Source: Pseudomonas sp. Bc-h (GTDB lineage Bacteria > Pseudomonadota > Gammaproteobacteria > Pseudomonadales > Pseudomonadaceae). From it: 64,000 nt of DNA. The notes beneath the pieces were generated by a model, which saw only the letters and a program-made list of their open reading frames with translations, made no database searches and was not told where the DNA came from. Location of the stretch: the NCBI RefSeq assembly GCF_002080045.1, contig NZ_MUIN01000016.1:152-64151 (forward strand), written 5' to 3'. Of this stretch, positions 18,438-27,550 are shown piece by piece. A program made the position numbers and the translations under genes. Position 1 is the first letter of the stretch. The number at the start of each line of letters is the position of its first letter.

Positions 18438-19252
18438 CCGACGCTGAAACACTGGACCCCCAGGCAGATGCCCAGCAGGAGCTGCCGTTTGCCATGGTCT
18501 ACGGTCAGGCCGTCACGCAGATGCCGGTCGACCTCTATATCCCGCCCGACGCGCTGGAAGTCTTCCTCGAAGCCTTCGAAGGCCCGCTGGACCTGCTGCT
18601 TTATCTGATCCGCAAACAGAACATCAACATCCTCGACATCCCGGTGGCGGAAATCACTCGCCAGTACATGGGCTACGTCGAGCTGATGAAAACCGTGCGT
18701 CTGGAACTGGCGGCCGAGTATCTGGTGATGGCGGCCATGCTGGCCGAGATCAAGTCGCGCATGCTGCTGCCTCGCTCGCAAGCCATTGAAGAGGAAGAAG
18801 ACGACCCGCGCGCCGAGCTGATTCGTCGGCTTCAAGAGTACGAGCGCTTCAAGGCTGCCGCCGAAGGCATCGATATGCTGAGCCGGGTTGGCCGGGATGT
18901 CGTGGTGCCTAAGCTCGATGCCCCCGAAGCCCGGGCGCGCAAGCTGCTGCCCGATGTCTCACTCGAAGAATTGCTGGTGTCCATGGCCGAAGTACTGCGC
19001 CGTGGCGACATGTTCGAAAGCCATCAGGTCAGTCGTGAAGCGCTGTCGACCCGCGAACGCATGAGCGATGTGCTGGAGCGCCTCAAGGGCGCCGGTTTTG
19101 TGCCGTTCGCCGAGCTGTTCACTGCTGAAGAGGGGCGACTGGGTGTGGTGGTGACCTTCATGGCGGTGCTGGAGTTGGTCAAGGAGCAACTGGTCGAGCT
19201 GGTGCAGAACGAACCTTTCGCTGTCATTCATGTGCGCGCGCGAGCCGAATAA
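18434..19252 (+). CDS. scpA: Segregation and condensation protein A (ScpA)
   Basis: A 272-residue kleisin. The N-terminal SMC-binding region FEGPLDLLLYLIRKQNINILDIPVAEITRQY is highly typical, and so is the C-terminal winged helix that binds the SMC head (EEGRLGVVVTFMAVLELVK). With SMC and ScpB it compacts and segregates chromosomes; some Pseudomonas also carry MukB-like MksBEF. The GTG at 18434 overlaps the yciO stop (GTGA), indicating translational coupling. scpB starts 17 bases after. Confidence 0.95.
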   Translation: MTDAETLDPQADAQQELPFAMVYGQAVTQMPVDLYIPPDALEVFLEAFEGPLDLLLYLIRKQNINILDIPVAEITRQYMGYVELMKTVRLELAAEYLVMAAMLAEIKSRMLLPRSQAIEEEEDDPRAELIRRLQEYERFKAAAEGIDMLSRVGRDVVVPKLDAPEARARKLLPDVSLEELLVSMAEVLRRGDMFESHQVSREALSTRERMSDVLERLKGAGFVPFAELFTAEEGRLGVVVTFMAVLELVKEQLVELVQNEPFAVIHVRARAE

Positions 19253-19269
19253 AGAGCAAGAGCTGATCG

Positions 19270-20061
19270 ATGAACCTGAACGAACCCCGCGAACTCGCGT
19301 CCTTGCTCGAAGCATTCCTGTTGGCCTCCGGCAAGCCGCAATCCCTGGAGCGGTTGTACGAACTGTTCGAGGAGGGCGAGCGTCCGGAGCCCGCCGTGTT
19401 CAAGAAGGCCCTGACCGTGCTCGGCAAGTCCTGCGACAACCGCGCTTTCGAGTTGAAGGAAGTGGCGTCGGGATATCGCCTGCAGATTCGCGAAAAATTC
19501 GCGCCGTGGGTCGGCCGGTTATGGGAAGAGCGCCCGCAACGTTACTCCCGCGCTTTGCTCGAAACCATGGCCTTGATCGCCTACCGGCAGCCCATCACCC
19601 GAGGGGAAATCGAAGATGTGCGGGGTGTGGCGGTCAACAGCAATATCGTCAAAACCCTGCTGGAGCGCGAGTGGATCAGGATCGTCGGTTATCGCGATGT
19701 GCCGGGCAAACCGGCGATGTTCGCCACTACCAAGGCGTTCCTCGATCATTTCAACCTGAAGAACCTCGATGATCTGCCGCCGCTTGCCGACCTGCGCGAG
19801 ATGGAGGCAGAACCCATGCTCGAGTTCGACGATGCGCCGGTGCCTGCGCACTTGCAGGCGTTGGCCGACGCAAGTATCGAACAGGGCCCGGACGCCGAGC
19901 CCGAAGCGCCGCGCGACGAAACCAGTTTCCGCAGCCTGCTGACCGAACTCGACACCATGGAGCAGGGGCTCAAGACCGACTTCGACGATTTATTGCTCGA
20001 TGAGGCCGATAAAGAGTCTGAATTGGAAGACGAGCCTGCGGATGACGAAGATCCGCGGTAG
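19270..20061 (+). CDS. scpB: Segregation and condensation protein B (ScpB)
   Basis: A 263-residue protein with two winged-helix domains (LLEAFLLASGKPQSLERLYELF and YSRALLETMALIAYRQPITRGEIEDVRG), the ScpB hallmarks. An acidic tail from about residue 175 (DLREMEAEPMLEFDDA onward) is longer than in Firmicute ScpB and is low-complexity. ScpB dimerises on ScpA in the SMC complex. Same operon as scpA. Confidence 0.95.
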   Translation: MNLNEPRELASLLEAFLLASGKPQSLERLYELFEEGERPEPAVFKKALTVLGKSCDNRAFELKEVASGYRLQIREKFAPWVGRLWEERPQRYSRALLETMALIAYRQPITRGEIEDVRGVAVNSNIVKTLLEREWIRIVGYRDVPGKPAMFATTKAFLDHFNLKNLDDLPPLADLREMEAEPMLEFDDAPVPAHLQALADASIEQGPDAEPEAPRDETSFRSLLTELDTMEQGLKTDFDDLLLDEADKESELEDEPADDEDPR

Positions 20062-20102
20062 CAATCAAGTCGACCTGACAGGCTTCCTTCCTGGATGAAT
20101 TC

Positions 20103-20291
20103 ATGAGCACCAAAGACCCCTGCATCAGCATCTGCAAGTTCGACGACGACATCTGCATCGGCTGCGGCCGCAGCAAGCGGGAGATCAAGTCATGGAAGAA
20201 GATGGACAAGGACGAGAAACGCTCGGTGCTGGCCGAGTCGGCCATGCGGCTGATCAAGCTCAAGGCAGCCGGTCGGCGGAAAAAGAAATGA
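20103..20291 (+). CDS. DUF1289 small Cys-rich protein
   Basis: A 62-residue protein with four cysteines in the pattern C7-x3-C11-x6-C18-x2-C21 (PCISICKFDDDICIGCGRSK), as in DUF1289, which may bind zinc or an iron-sulfur cluster. The C-terminal half is basic and ends RRKKK. No function is known. It lies 41 bases after scpB and 200 bases before rluB. Confidence 0.88.
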   Translation: MSTKDPCISICKFDDDICIGCGRSKREIKSWKKMDKDEKRSVLAESAMRLIKLKAAGRRKKK

Positions 20292-20446
20292 GTGCGGCGT
20301 TGTCGCTCGGGTTTTCGTCTAGTCTCTGATGCGCAACGCGTTCCATGAGCGTATGATTCGCGACCTTTTGGCGATCCACACTCGCCGCAGGTTTCAGTTT
20401 TCAGCCCTTCTGGTCTAGAGAGTCACTCTTGCCGGGGACAGGGCAA

Positions 20447-20474
20447 CAGGCCGTGCCCACTCGCGCACGGCCTG
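20447..20474 (+). other. Strong hairpin in the rluB leader
   Basis: A perfect 10-base-pair stem CAGGCCGTGC/GCACGGCCTG with an 8-base loop, 26 bases before the rluB start. It lacks a T-run, so it is not an intrinsic terminator. It may control rluB translation or mRNA stability; this is an inference from position. Confidence 0.55.
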
Positions 20475-20499
20475 ATTCGACACACCGGGAGGTGCCCAG

Positions 20500-21729
20500 A
20501 TGAGTGAACAGGACAAGCAGGACAAAGAGATCGGCCCAGCAGGCGAAAAACTGCAAAAGGTGCTGGCGCGCATTGGCGTCGGCTCGCGCCGTGACGTCGA
20601 GGCCTGGATCGGCGAAGGCCGGATCAAGGTCAACGGCGTTCAGGCAAGCCTGGGTCAGCGCGTCGATCTGCACGACGCCATCACCGTCGACGGCCGCGTC
20701 ATCCGCCGCGAAGAAGCGGCCGAGACGGTCCGTCGCGTCATCATGTACAACAAGCCAGACGGTGAAATCTGCACCCGTGACGACCCTGAAGGCCGTCCGA
20801 CCGTGTTTGATCGCCTGCCGCGTCCGAAAGAAGGCCGCTGGATCAACATTGGTCGTCTGGACATCAACACCACCGGTCTGCTGATGTTCACCACCGACGG
20901 TGAGCTGGCCAACCGCCTGATGCACCCTTCGTTTGAAATGGACCGAGAATACGCTGTCCGCGTACGTGGCGAAGTCGATGACGACATGCTGCTGCGTCTG
21001 AAGAACGGCGTGATCCTCGAAGACGGTCCAGCGCGTTTCACCGATATCCAGCAAGCGCCGGGCGGTGAAGGCTTCAACCACTGGTATCACTGTGTGGTGA
21101 TGGAAGGTCGCAACCGCGAAGTTCGTCGTCTGTGGGAATCTCAGGGGCTGGTGGTCAGCCGTCTGAAGCGCGTGCGTTTCGGTCCGGTGTTCCTCAACTC
21201 CGACCTGCCGATGGGTCGCTGGCGCGAAATGAGTCAGCAGGAAGTCGACATCCTCAGCGCCGAAGTCGGTCTGACGCCAGTCGCCATGCCACAGATGAAC
21301 GCCAAGACCAAGGACAAGCTGGAGCGTCTGCAGCGCCAGTCTTCCCGCCCACTGGGCAAAGGCGAGCGCGTGCGTCAGTTGCGCCCTGCCAAGGATGCCG
21401 CTCCTGCCGAGCGTGCCCCGCGCGAACCGCGCATGGCCGATGGCGAGCGTCCAGCACGCAAGCCGGCTGAAGGTGGTCGTCCGGCCCGTACTCCGCGTCC
21501 AGCGGCTGGCGGTCGTGGCGACAACCGTGGTGAAAACCGTGGCGACAGCAGCCGTGGCACCCCAGTGGCCGAACGCCCGAGCGACATGAACAAGCGTCCG
21601 GCCAAGCCGAAGCCTTCGCGTCCTGGCATCAAGCTGGTCGACGACGGCAAGAGCCCGTCGGGCAAGCGTCGCGGCGCCCCAGCGGGCTCCGGTCAGCGCC
21701 CAGGCTTCGGTCGTCGCAAGCCTGAGTGA
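20500..21729 (+). CDS. rluB: 23S rRNA pseudouridine(2605) synthase RluB
   Basis: A 409-residue enzyme. An N-terminal S4 RNA-binding domain (EKLQKVLARIGVGSRRDVEAWI) is followed by the RsuA-family catalytic core with the key Asp in NIGRLDINTTGLLMFT, and the NREVRRLWES motif. Like E. coli RluB it should form pseudouridine in helix 90-92 of 23S rRNA. A basic low-complexity tail from about residue 270 (Arg/Pro/Gly-rich) makes it longer than the 291-residue E. coli protein, as is usual in Pseudomonas. The start is preceded by GGGAGG. Confidence 0.93.
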   Translation: MSEQDKQDKEIGPAGEKLQKVLARIGVGSRRDVEAWIGEGRIKVNGVQASLGQRVDLHDAITVDGRVIRREEAAETVRRVIMYNKPDGEICTRDDPEGRPTVFDRLPRPKEGRWINIGRLDINTTGLLMFTTDGELANRLMHPSFEMDREYAVRVRGEVDDDMLLRLKNGVILEDGPARFTDIQQAPGGEGFNHWYHCVVMEGRNREVRRLWESQGLVVSRLKRVRFGPVFLNSDLPMGRWREMSQQEVDILSAEVGLTPVAMPQMNAKTKDKLERLQRQSSRPLGKGERVRQLRPAKDAAPAERAPREPRMADGERPARKPAEGGRPARTPRPAAGGRGDNRGENRGDSSRGTPVAERPSDMNKRPAKPKPSRPGIKLVDDGKSPSGKRRGAPAGSGQRPGFGRRKPE

Positions 21730-21744
21730 TCAAACGCTGAAACG

Positions 21745-21777
21745 AAAAACGCCAGTCGAGAGACTGGCGTTTTTTTC
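21745..21777 (+). terminator. Intrinsic terminator after rluB
   Basis: ACGCCAGTC/GACTGGCGT stem of 9 base pairs with a GAGA tetraloop followed by a run of seven Ts. Placed 16 bases after the rluB stop. Confidence 0.92.
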
Positions 21778-21950
21778 GCCTGTGAAGGCGAGTGTCGTCT
21801 GGCGGTGTACAATGCGCCGCGTTTTTTCTGTGAATCTTTGGCGTCTGGACGCCAACCCATTCGGGGTTACCCACTCCGTTTCACTCCGCCGCGTCATGAG
21901 CGCGTCGGGTTCGATTCCGTCACAGACAAGAACAACAAGGTGACTATCCA

Positions 21951-23375
21951 ATGAGTGAACACATGTCCCATTCGGGCGACTTGAAGCGTGGTCTTAAAAA
22001 TCGTCATATCCAGCTGATCGCCCTCGGCGGCGCCATCGGCACGGGATTGTTCCTTGGATCGGCGGGCGTTCTCAAATCGGCGGGTCCGTCGATGATCCTC
22101 GGCTACGCCCTGTGTGGCTTCATCGCCTTCATGATCATGCGCCAGCTCGGCGAGATGATCGTCGAGGAACCGGTCGCCGGGTCCTTCAGCCATTTCGCGC
22201 ACAAGTACTGGGGCGGTTTCGCGGGCTTTCTGTCCGGCTGGAACTGCTGGGTGCTGTACATCCTGGTAGGCATGTCCGAGCTGACCGCAGTCGGCAAATA
22301 CGTGCAGTACTGGTGGCCGGAAATTCCGGCCTGGGCGTCGGCGGCAGTGTTTTTCGTGATGATCAACGTCATCAACCTGGCCAACGTCAAAGTCTTCGGC
22401 GAGGCCGAATTCTGGTTCGCGATCATCAAGGTCGTGGCGATTCTGGGCATGATCGCGCTGGGCAGTTACATGCTGGTCAGCGGCAGCGGCGGTCCTCAAG
22501 CTTCGGTGAGCAACCTGTGGAGCCACGGCGGGTTCTTCCCCAACGGCGTAAGCGGCCTGGTCATGGCGCTGGCGTTCATCATGTTCTCCTTCGGCGGCCT
22601 GGAAATGCTCGGTTTTACCGCCGCTGAAGCCGATCAGCCGAGAACCATCATCCCGAAAGCCATCAATCAGGTGATCTACCGCATCCTGATTTTCTACATC
22701 GGCTCGCTGGTGGTGCTGCTTTCGCTGACCCCGTGGGACGCGTTGCTGGTCGATCTGAATGCGTCGGGTGATGCCTACAGCGGCAGCCCGTTCGTGCATG
22801 TGTTCTCGATGCTGGGCAGCAACACGGCGGCACACATTCTCAACTTCGTGGTGCTGACTGCCGCCTTGTCGGTGTACAACAGCGGCACCTACTGCAACGC
22901 GCGGATGCTGTTCGGCATGGCCGAGCAAGGCGATGCGCCGCAATCTCTGGCGCGGGTCGATAGCCGTGGGGTGCCGGTGCGGGCGATTCTGGTGTCGGCG
23001 GCGGTGACGCTGATTGCCGTGCTGCTCAACTACCTGATCCCGCAGAATGCGCTCGAGCTGTTGATGTCACTGGTGGTCGCGACCCTGGTGATCAACTGGG
23101 CGATGATCAGCTACTCGCACCTCAAATTCCGTCAGCACATGGCGCGTAAGGACCAGCAGCCGTTGTTCAAGGCGCTTTGGTACCCTTACGGCAACTACCT
23201 GTGCCTGGCGTTCGTGGTGCTGATCCTGGGCATCATGCTGATGATCCCGGGTATTCAGGTGTCGGTGTATGCGATTCCGGTATGGCTGGTGGTCATGTGG
23301 GTGTTCTACGTGATCAAGAACAAGCGTCATGCCGACGGCGAGTCGATGGCGCAACGCACTTCGATCATCAAGTAA
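21951..23375 (+). CDS. Amino-acid permease, AroP-like (APC family)
   Basis: A 474-residue transporter with about 12 spans. The opening LKRGLKNRHIQLIALGGAIGTGLFLGSA and the LGEMIVEEPVAGSFSHFA and FGEAEFWFAIIKV blocks closely follow E. coli AroP/PheP and ProY. Aromatic amino-acid uptake by proton symport is the best guess; proline or another neutral amino acid is possible. The phhABC genes 2.5 kb downstream would metabolise phenylalanine. The leader of about 140 bases contains a small hairpin (TTGGCG...CGCCAA) and a TACAAT hexamer near 21808. Confidence 0.87.
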   Translation: MSEHMSHSGDLKRGLKNRHIQLIALGGAIGTGLFLGSAGVLKSAGPSMILGYALCGFIAFMIMRQLGEMIVEEPVAGSFSHFAHKYWGGFAGFLSGWNCWVLYILVGMSELTAVGKYVQYWWPEIPAWASAAVFFVMINVINLANVKVFGEAEFWFAIIKVVAILGMIALGSYMLVSGSGGPQASVSNLWSHGGFFPNGVSGLVMALAFIMFSFGGLEMLGFTAAEADQPRTIIPKAINQVIYRILIFYIGSLVVLLSLTPWDALLVDLNASGDAYSGSPFVHVFSMLGSNTAAHILNFVVLTAALSVYNSGTYCNARMLFGMAEQGDAPQSLARVDSRGVPVRAILVSAAVTLIAVLLNYLIPQNALELLMSLVVATLVINWAMISYSHLKFRQHMARKDQQPLFKALWYPYGNYLCLAFVVLILGIMLMIPGIQVSVYAIPVWLVVMWVFYVIKNKRHADGESMAQRTSIIK

Positions 23376-23386
23376 CGCGGCGGCCC

Positions 23387-23800
23387 ATGCTGATCATCTC
23401 CAACAACGTGCACCTGCCTGACAACGAGGTCGAACTGACCGCCATTCGCGCGCAAGGCGCTGGCGGTCAGAACGTCAACAAGGTGTCGAGCGCGGTACAC
23501 CTGCGTTTCGATATCAATGCGTCGTCACTGCCGCCGTTCTACAAGGAACGGTTGCTGGCGTTGCGTGACAGTCGGATCACCAGCGATGGCGTGATCATCA
23601 TCAAGGCCCAGCAATACCGGACTCAGGAACAGAACCGTGCCGACGCGCTGGAGCGGCTGAGCGAGTTGATCGTCAGTGCCGCGAAGGTAGAGAAGAAGCG
23701 TCGGCCGACCAAGCCGACGCTGGGTTCCAAGACCCGCAGGCTGGAATCCAAATCCAAGCGCGGGTCGATCAAGGCGGGGCGGGGCAAGATCGATTTCTGA
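23387..23800 (+). CDS. arfB: Alternative ribosome-rescue factor ArfB (YaeJ)
   Basis: A 137-residue peptidyl-tRNA hydrolase of the release-factor type. The catalytic GGQ is at residues 26-28 (AQGAGGQNVNKVSSAVHLRF), the same position as in E. coli YaeJ. The C terminus is a long basic tail (RRPTKPTLGSKTRRLESKSKRG) that enters the empty mRNA channel of stalled ribosomes. The start at 23387 is 11 bases after the permease stop, suggesting co-transcription, although the functions are unrelated. Confidence 0.94.
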   Translation: MLIISNNVHLPDNEVELTAIRAQGAGGQNVNKVSSAVHLRFDINASSLPPFYKERLLALRDSRITSDGVIIIKAQQYRTQEQNRADALERLSELIVSAAKVEKKRRPTKPTLGSKTRRLESKSKRGSIKAGRGKIDF

Positions 23801-23817
23801 GGGCTGGCAACACCTTC

Positions 23818-23882
23818 TGTAGCGGTTCGGCTTGCCGGCGGCGATTCCGATGACGCCACCGCCGGCAAGCCGGACTGCTACA
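23818..23882. repeat. REPIN, TGTAGCGGTTCGG family
   Basis: TGTAGCGGTTCGGCTTGCCGGC on the left is the inverted counterpart of GCCGGCAAGCCGGACTGCTACA on the right; the best-preserved copy of this family in the window. Lies between converging arfB and MFS genes. Confidence 0.88.
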
Positions 23883-23897
23883 CAGGATTGAACATGA

Positions 23898-25118
23898 CTA
23901 CAGATCGGTGACCTTGTTGCGCATCACCTTCGCCTGTTTGTACAGGTAAACGCTCAACCCCAATCCAGCCAGCGATGCCAGTGCCGCGAAGAGGAAGATC
24001 GACGCGAACCCGAAGCCTGCTGCCACGGCGCCGGCCACCGGCCCGGTGATCCCCAGCGACAGGTCGATGAACAGCGAATAAGCCCCCACGGCCGCGCCAC
24101 GACTGGACGCCGGCACCAGATTCACCGCCTCCACGCCCAATGCCGGGAACACCAGCGAGAAGCCGAAACCGGTCAGCGCAGCACCCGCCAGCGCCAGGTT
24201 CGGGCTGGGCGCCAGCCACAACAGCAGCAGCCCCAATGCCTCAACCGACAGGCAGACAATCGCCACCCGAAAGCCACCGATGCGGTTGATCATGTTGCCG
24301 AACAGCAGCCGTGCGCCAATGAAGCAGGCGCCGAACAGGCTCAGGCACAGCACCGCATTCGGCCAGGTGTGGCTCGCGTAGTACAGGGTGATGAAAGTAG
24401 CGATGGTGCCGAAGCCGATGGAGCCCAGCGCGAGTCCCGTGCCGTGGGGCAGAACACGACCCAGCACATGTAGAAACGGCATGCGCTCGCCGTGCACGAT
24501 GGGCGCGGGTGTCTTCTTCCACGCCAGTGAAATGCCCAGTGCGGCCAGCAGGATGATGCTGACGCCCATGCTCCACAAGCCCATCGCGTTCACCAGCAAC
24601 ACCCCCAGCGGCGCACCGATGGCCAGTGCGCCGTAACTGGCGATGCCATTCCAGGAAATCACCTTGGCGGTGTTCGCAGCCCCGACGCGACCGATGCCCC
24701 AGCCGATGGAACCCGAGCCGACCAGACTCTCGGCGCTGCCCAGCACCAGGCGACCGATGAGCAGGCTGATCAGGCTCGCCATCGGCCAGGCATCGAGCCA
24801 TCCGGCCAGCAGCATGAACACGCCGCTCAAACCGCAGCCGAACAAGCCAATGATCACGGCCTTCTTGGGGCCGCGGTTATCGATGATGCGCCCGGCATAC
24901 GGACGGCTGAGTAACGTCGCCAGATACTGCACGCTGATCACCAGACCGGCAGCGACTGCGCCGAAACCGAGGTCGGTGTGGACGTAGCCGGGTAGTACGG
25001 CCAGCGGAATACCGATGTTCAGGTAACCGATGAAGGTGAACAGAACAATGGAAACGACCTGAAGCGTGATAGCGACAGGACGGGGTGTAGCGGCGCTCGA
25101 AGCGTCTGGCATGGGCAT
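23898..25118 (-). CDS. MFS transporter, YfcJ/YhhS-like
   Basis: A 406-residue major-facilitator protein with about 12 spans; SRPYAGRIIDNRGPKKAVIIG contains the conserved loop 2-3 motif. It resembles the YhhS/YfcJ group of putative sugar or drug efflux proteins; the substrate is unknown. I use the ATG at 25118 (MPMPDASSAA); the frame extends to 25205 but the added residues are not membrane-like and no start has a good ribosome-binding site. It stands alone. Confidence 0.87.
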   Translation of the reverse strand: MPMPDASSAATPRPVAITLQVVSIVLFTFIGYLNIGIPLAVLPGYVHTDLGFGAVAAGLVISVQYLATLLSRPYAGRIIDNRGPKKAVIIGLFGCGLSGVFMLLAGWLDAWPMASLISLLIGRLVLGSAESLVGSGSIGWGIGRVGAANTAKVISWNGIASYGALAIGAPLGVLLVNAMGLWSMGVSIILLAALGISLAWKKTPAPIVHGERMPFLHVLGRVLPHGTGLALGSIGFGTIATFITLYYASHTWPNAVLCLSLFGACFIGARLLFGNMINRIGGFRVAIVCLSVEALGLLLLWLAPSPNLALAGAALTGFGFSLVFPALGVEAVNLVPASSRGAAVGAYSLFIDLSLGITGPVAGAVAAGFGFASIFLFAALASLAGLGLSVYLYKQAKVMRNKVTDL

Positions 25119-25307
25119 CAATCCACGATTACGGCTGGGGAGGTGCAGCGGGGGCAGAAACTGAATGAAGCGTAGACGCTCGAAAGCCAAGCGGTGCCAC
25201 ATCATAACGAGGCTGGCTGTCGTATGGCAGCTGAAGGCTCTTCATGGCAGCAGAAGGTTGAATCGATTTTGAACCGAACGCGGATTTGCCGGTGAAGGCT
25301 GTTGTGA

Positions 25308-25487
25308 TTATTCGGCGGCGGGTGCCACGAGCTGCGTCGTGACCAAAGCGGCAAGGGCGTTTTCCTGAGTCCCGAAGCGGGCCAGCAATGCCTGCTGTTT
25401 TTCCGGGCTCAAGCGTGCCCAGATTTCTATCATTTTCTCGGCAGTGCCGATCAAGGCCTGCGCCTGTGTTTCAGTGAAATCAGTCAT
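25308..25487 (-). CDS. Small helical protein of unknown function
   Basis: A 59-residue protein (MTDFTETQAQALIGTAEKMI...) predicted to be mostly helical and soluble. Start chosen at 25487 because it follows GAGAAGAATCC; an upstream in-frame ATG (25505) is possible. It is on the same strand as the 45-codon gene 76 bases upstream, and the two may be co-transcribed. I do not recognise it. Confidence 0.65.
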   Translation of the reverse strand: MTDFTETQAQALIGTAEKMIEIWARLSPEKQQALLARFGTQENALAALVTTQLVAPAAE

Positions 25488-25563
25488 GGATTCTTCTCGG
25501 AGCAATCAGCCCTTATGGAAGTACGCCTCAAAGACGCTCTTGCATAGGGGCTGAAATTAGCCT

Positions 25564-25701
25564 TCAGCGTTGGCCTTGGGCTTTCTTGCTGTCACCACTC
25601 TTCGCACCGGCTTTCATCTCGATCGGCTGACCGAGTTCCTGACGGGCTGCTGCGCTTTGCTGGGTTTGGCTTGGGAAGGGGAAGTTTGGGATTTCATGCA
25701 T
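25564..25701 (-). CDS. Very small hydrophilic protein, 45 residues
   Basis: An ORF of 45 codons with MHEIPNFPFPSQTQQSAAAR at its start and a Lys/Gly/Ser-rich tail (MKAGAKSGDSKKAQGQR). The start is preceded at a normal distance by AGGAG, codon use looks like that of neighbours, and the frame is closed by TGA. It has no membrane span or signal peptide. Function unknown; the strong ribosome-binding site is the main argument that it is translated. Confidence 0.6.
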   Translation of the reverse strand: MHEIPNFPFPSQTQQSAAARQELGQPIEMKAGAKSGDSKKAQGQR

Positions 25702-25883
25702 CGTCTGTCGCTCCTCACAAGTTTTTTTAACTGCTGATTTTTACAGCGCGTCCAAAAAACGCAAAGGGAGGATACAGCACAACAAATGACAAACAGATTT
25801 TTAATGATGGCCGTTGGTCATGTAGTGGCGATGCGAAGCTACAACCAAAATCAAAACAGCCTGCGTCATGTGGACGCAGATCC

Positions 25884-25962
25884 TGTAGCAGTCCTGCCGG
25901 GCGGCGTTCCGTTTGCCGGCGGAGACGTTTTTGAGATCGCCACCACCGGCAAGCCGTGCACA
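25884..25962. repeat. REPIN, TGTAGCAGTCCTGCC family, imperfect
   Basis: TGTAGCAGTCCTGCCGG on the left with a partly preserved right arm (CCACCGGCAAGCCGTGCACA). It ends six bases before the phhC stop codon, so it abuts the end of the phh operon. Confidence 0.65.
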
Positions 25963-25967
25963 AGGCG

Positions 25968-27164
25968 TCAGTCCTTGCACACCGCCGCAAATGCCGCTGC
26001 CAGTGCATCCAGCCGCGTGGCATCAATGCCCGCCACGTTCGCACGACCCGCAGCGACCATGTACACGCTGTGCTCCTTGCGCAGGCGGGCGACCTGGTCG
26101 TCGCTCATGCCGGTGTAGGAAAACATGCCGCGTTGCACGCCGATGTGGGCGAAGCGTTCGCCCAGGCCCAGCGGGGTCAGCGCTTCAACCAGGCCCAGAC
26201 GGAGCTGCGCGATGCGGCTGCGCATCTCTTCAACTTCGTCAGCCCACAGCGCCTTGAGCTCCGGGTCACCGAGGATTTCAGCCACCACGGCCGCGCCGTG
26301 ATCTGGCGGGTTGGACCACAGATTGCGAGCGGTGGCCGAGAGCTGGCTACGCACGTCCATCAGTTTTTCGGTGCTGTCGGCACACACCAGCAGGGCGCCG
26401 GTGCGTTCGCGGTACAGGCCGAAGTTTTTCGAGCAAGAGCTTGTGATCAGCAGTTCTGGCAGTTCGGCGGCGAACAGGCGAACGGCCCATGCGTCTTCCT
26501 GTAGACCATCACCGAAGCCTTGATAAGCGAAGTCGATCAGGGGCAGCAGGTTGCGGCGTTTGACGATCTTCAGCACTTCGCGCCAGTCATCGTGGCCCAG
26601 ATCGAAACCGGTCGGGTTGTGGCAGCAGGCGTGCAGCAGCACGACGTCGCCTTCCGGCACTGTGTTCAGGACTTCCAGCATGGCCGCAACGTTGAGCTTG
26701 TTGTCGCTGCCTACGTAGGGGTAGTGATTGACCTTGAGGCCCGCAGCGGCATAGATGGTTTCATGGATCGGCCAGGTCGGGTCGCTGAGCCAGATGCCCT
26801 TGCCTGGCAAGCAGTTGGCAATGAAGTCGGCGGACAGGCGCAACGCACCCGTGCCGCCTGGAGTCTGAGTGGCGCCTACGCGTTTATTCTTGATCAGTGG
26901 CGAGTTTTCGCCCATGACCAGTTCACAGATCAGCGTGCCGAAACGCGGTTCGCCGTGGCCACCGATGTAGGTCTTGGTCGGTTGTGAATCCACCAGACGC
27001 TGTTCTGCCAGCTTGACCGCGCGCGGGATGGTGGTCAGGCCTTGCGCGTCCTTGTACACGCCCACGCCCAGGTCGAACTTGTTCGGATTCGGGTCACTGG
27101 CATAGGCCTGGATCAAGCCCAGAATCGGATCGTCCGGTACGCGCTGAATCTGTGAAAAATGCAT
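25968..27164 (-). CDS. phhC: Aromatic amino-acid aminotransferase PhhC
   Basis: A 398-residue class I aminotransferase. The PLP lysine lies in TSSCSKNFGLYRERTGALL and the AAT-type substrate arginine near YTGMSDDQV...; the N terminus MHFSQIQRVPDDPILGL is typical of TyrB/PhhC. It transaminates tyrosine to 4-hydroxyphenylpyruvate in phenylalanine/tyrosine catabolism. The start abuts the phhB stop with no gap, the classic phhABC arrangement. Regulated by PhhR, whose gene is divergent upstream of phhA. Confidence 0.95.
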   Translation of the reverse strand: MHFSQIQRVPDDPILGLIQAYASDPNPNKFDLGVGVYKDAQGLTTIPRAVKLAEQRLVDSQPTKTYIGGHGEPRFGTLICELVMGENSPLIKNKRVGATQTPGGTGALRLSADFIANCLPGKGIWLSDPTWPIHETIYAAAGLKVNHYPYVGSDNKLNVAAMLEVLNTVPEGDVVLLHACCHNPTGFDLGHDDWREVLKIVKRRNLLPLIDFAYQGFGDGLQEDAWAVRLFAAELPELLITSSCSKNFGLYRERTGALLVCADSTEKLMDVRSQLSATARNLWSNPPDHGAAVVAEILGDPELKALWADEVEEMRSRIAQLRLGLVEALTPLGLGERFAHIGVQRGMFSYTGMSDDQVARLRKEHSVYMVAAGRANVAGIDATRLDALAAAFAAVCKD

Positions 27165-27521
27165 TTACTTACGGCCCTCGGCGCCTTTGGCCACCTCGTC
27201 GGTGCGGGCGGCCATGATGAAGTCGTTGCGGTGCAGCCCCTTGATCGAGTGGCTCCACCAGGTCACGGTCACTTTGCCCCATTCGGTCAGAAGACCCGGG
27301 TGATGACCTTCGGCTTCGGCAATTTCGCCGACCGCGTTGGTAAACGCCAGTGCAAATTTGAAATTCTTGAAGAGATAGACCTTTTCCAATTGCATCACGC
27401 CATCGCGGACTTCGATATTCCAGTCAGGAATCTGTCTGAGCAGCTCGGGCAATTCGGCTTCGCTGACTTGAGGCGCGTCGGCGCGGCAGGCTTCGCAGTG
27501 GGCTTGGTTTAAAGAGGTCAT
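27165..27521 (-). CDS. phhB: Pterin-4a-carbinolamine dehydratase PhhB
   Basis: A 118-residue protein of the DCoH family: the EAEGHHPGLLTEWGKVTVTWW segment holds the catalytic His pair and EWG motif. It recycles the pterin cofactor oxidised by phenylalanine hydroxylase and helps maintain PhhA levels. Found between phhA (29 bases upstream) and phhC. Confidence 0.96.
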   Translation of the reverse strand: MTSLNQAHCEACRADAPQVSEAELPELLRQIPDWNIEVRDGVMQLEKVYLFKNFKFALAFTNAVGEIAEAEGHHPGLLTEWGKVTVTWWSHSIKGLHRNDFIMAARTDEVAKGAEGRK

Positions 27522-27550
27522 AAGAAGTTTCCTTGTTCGGTATGAAGCGT

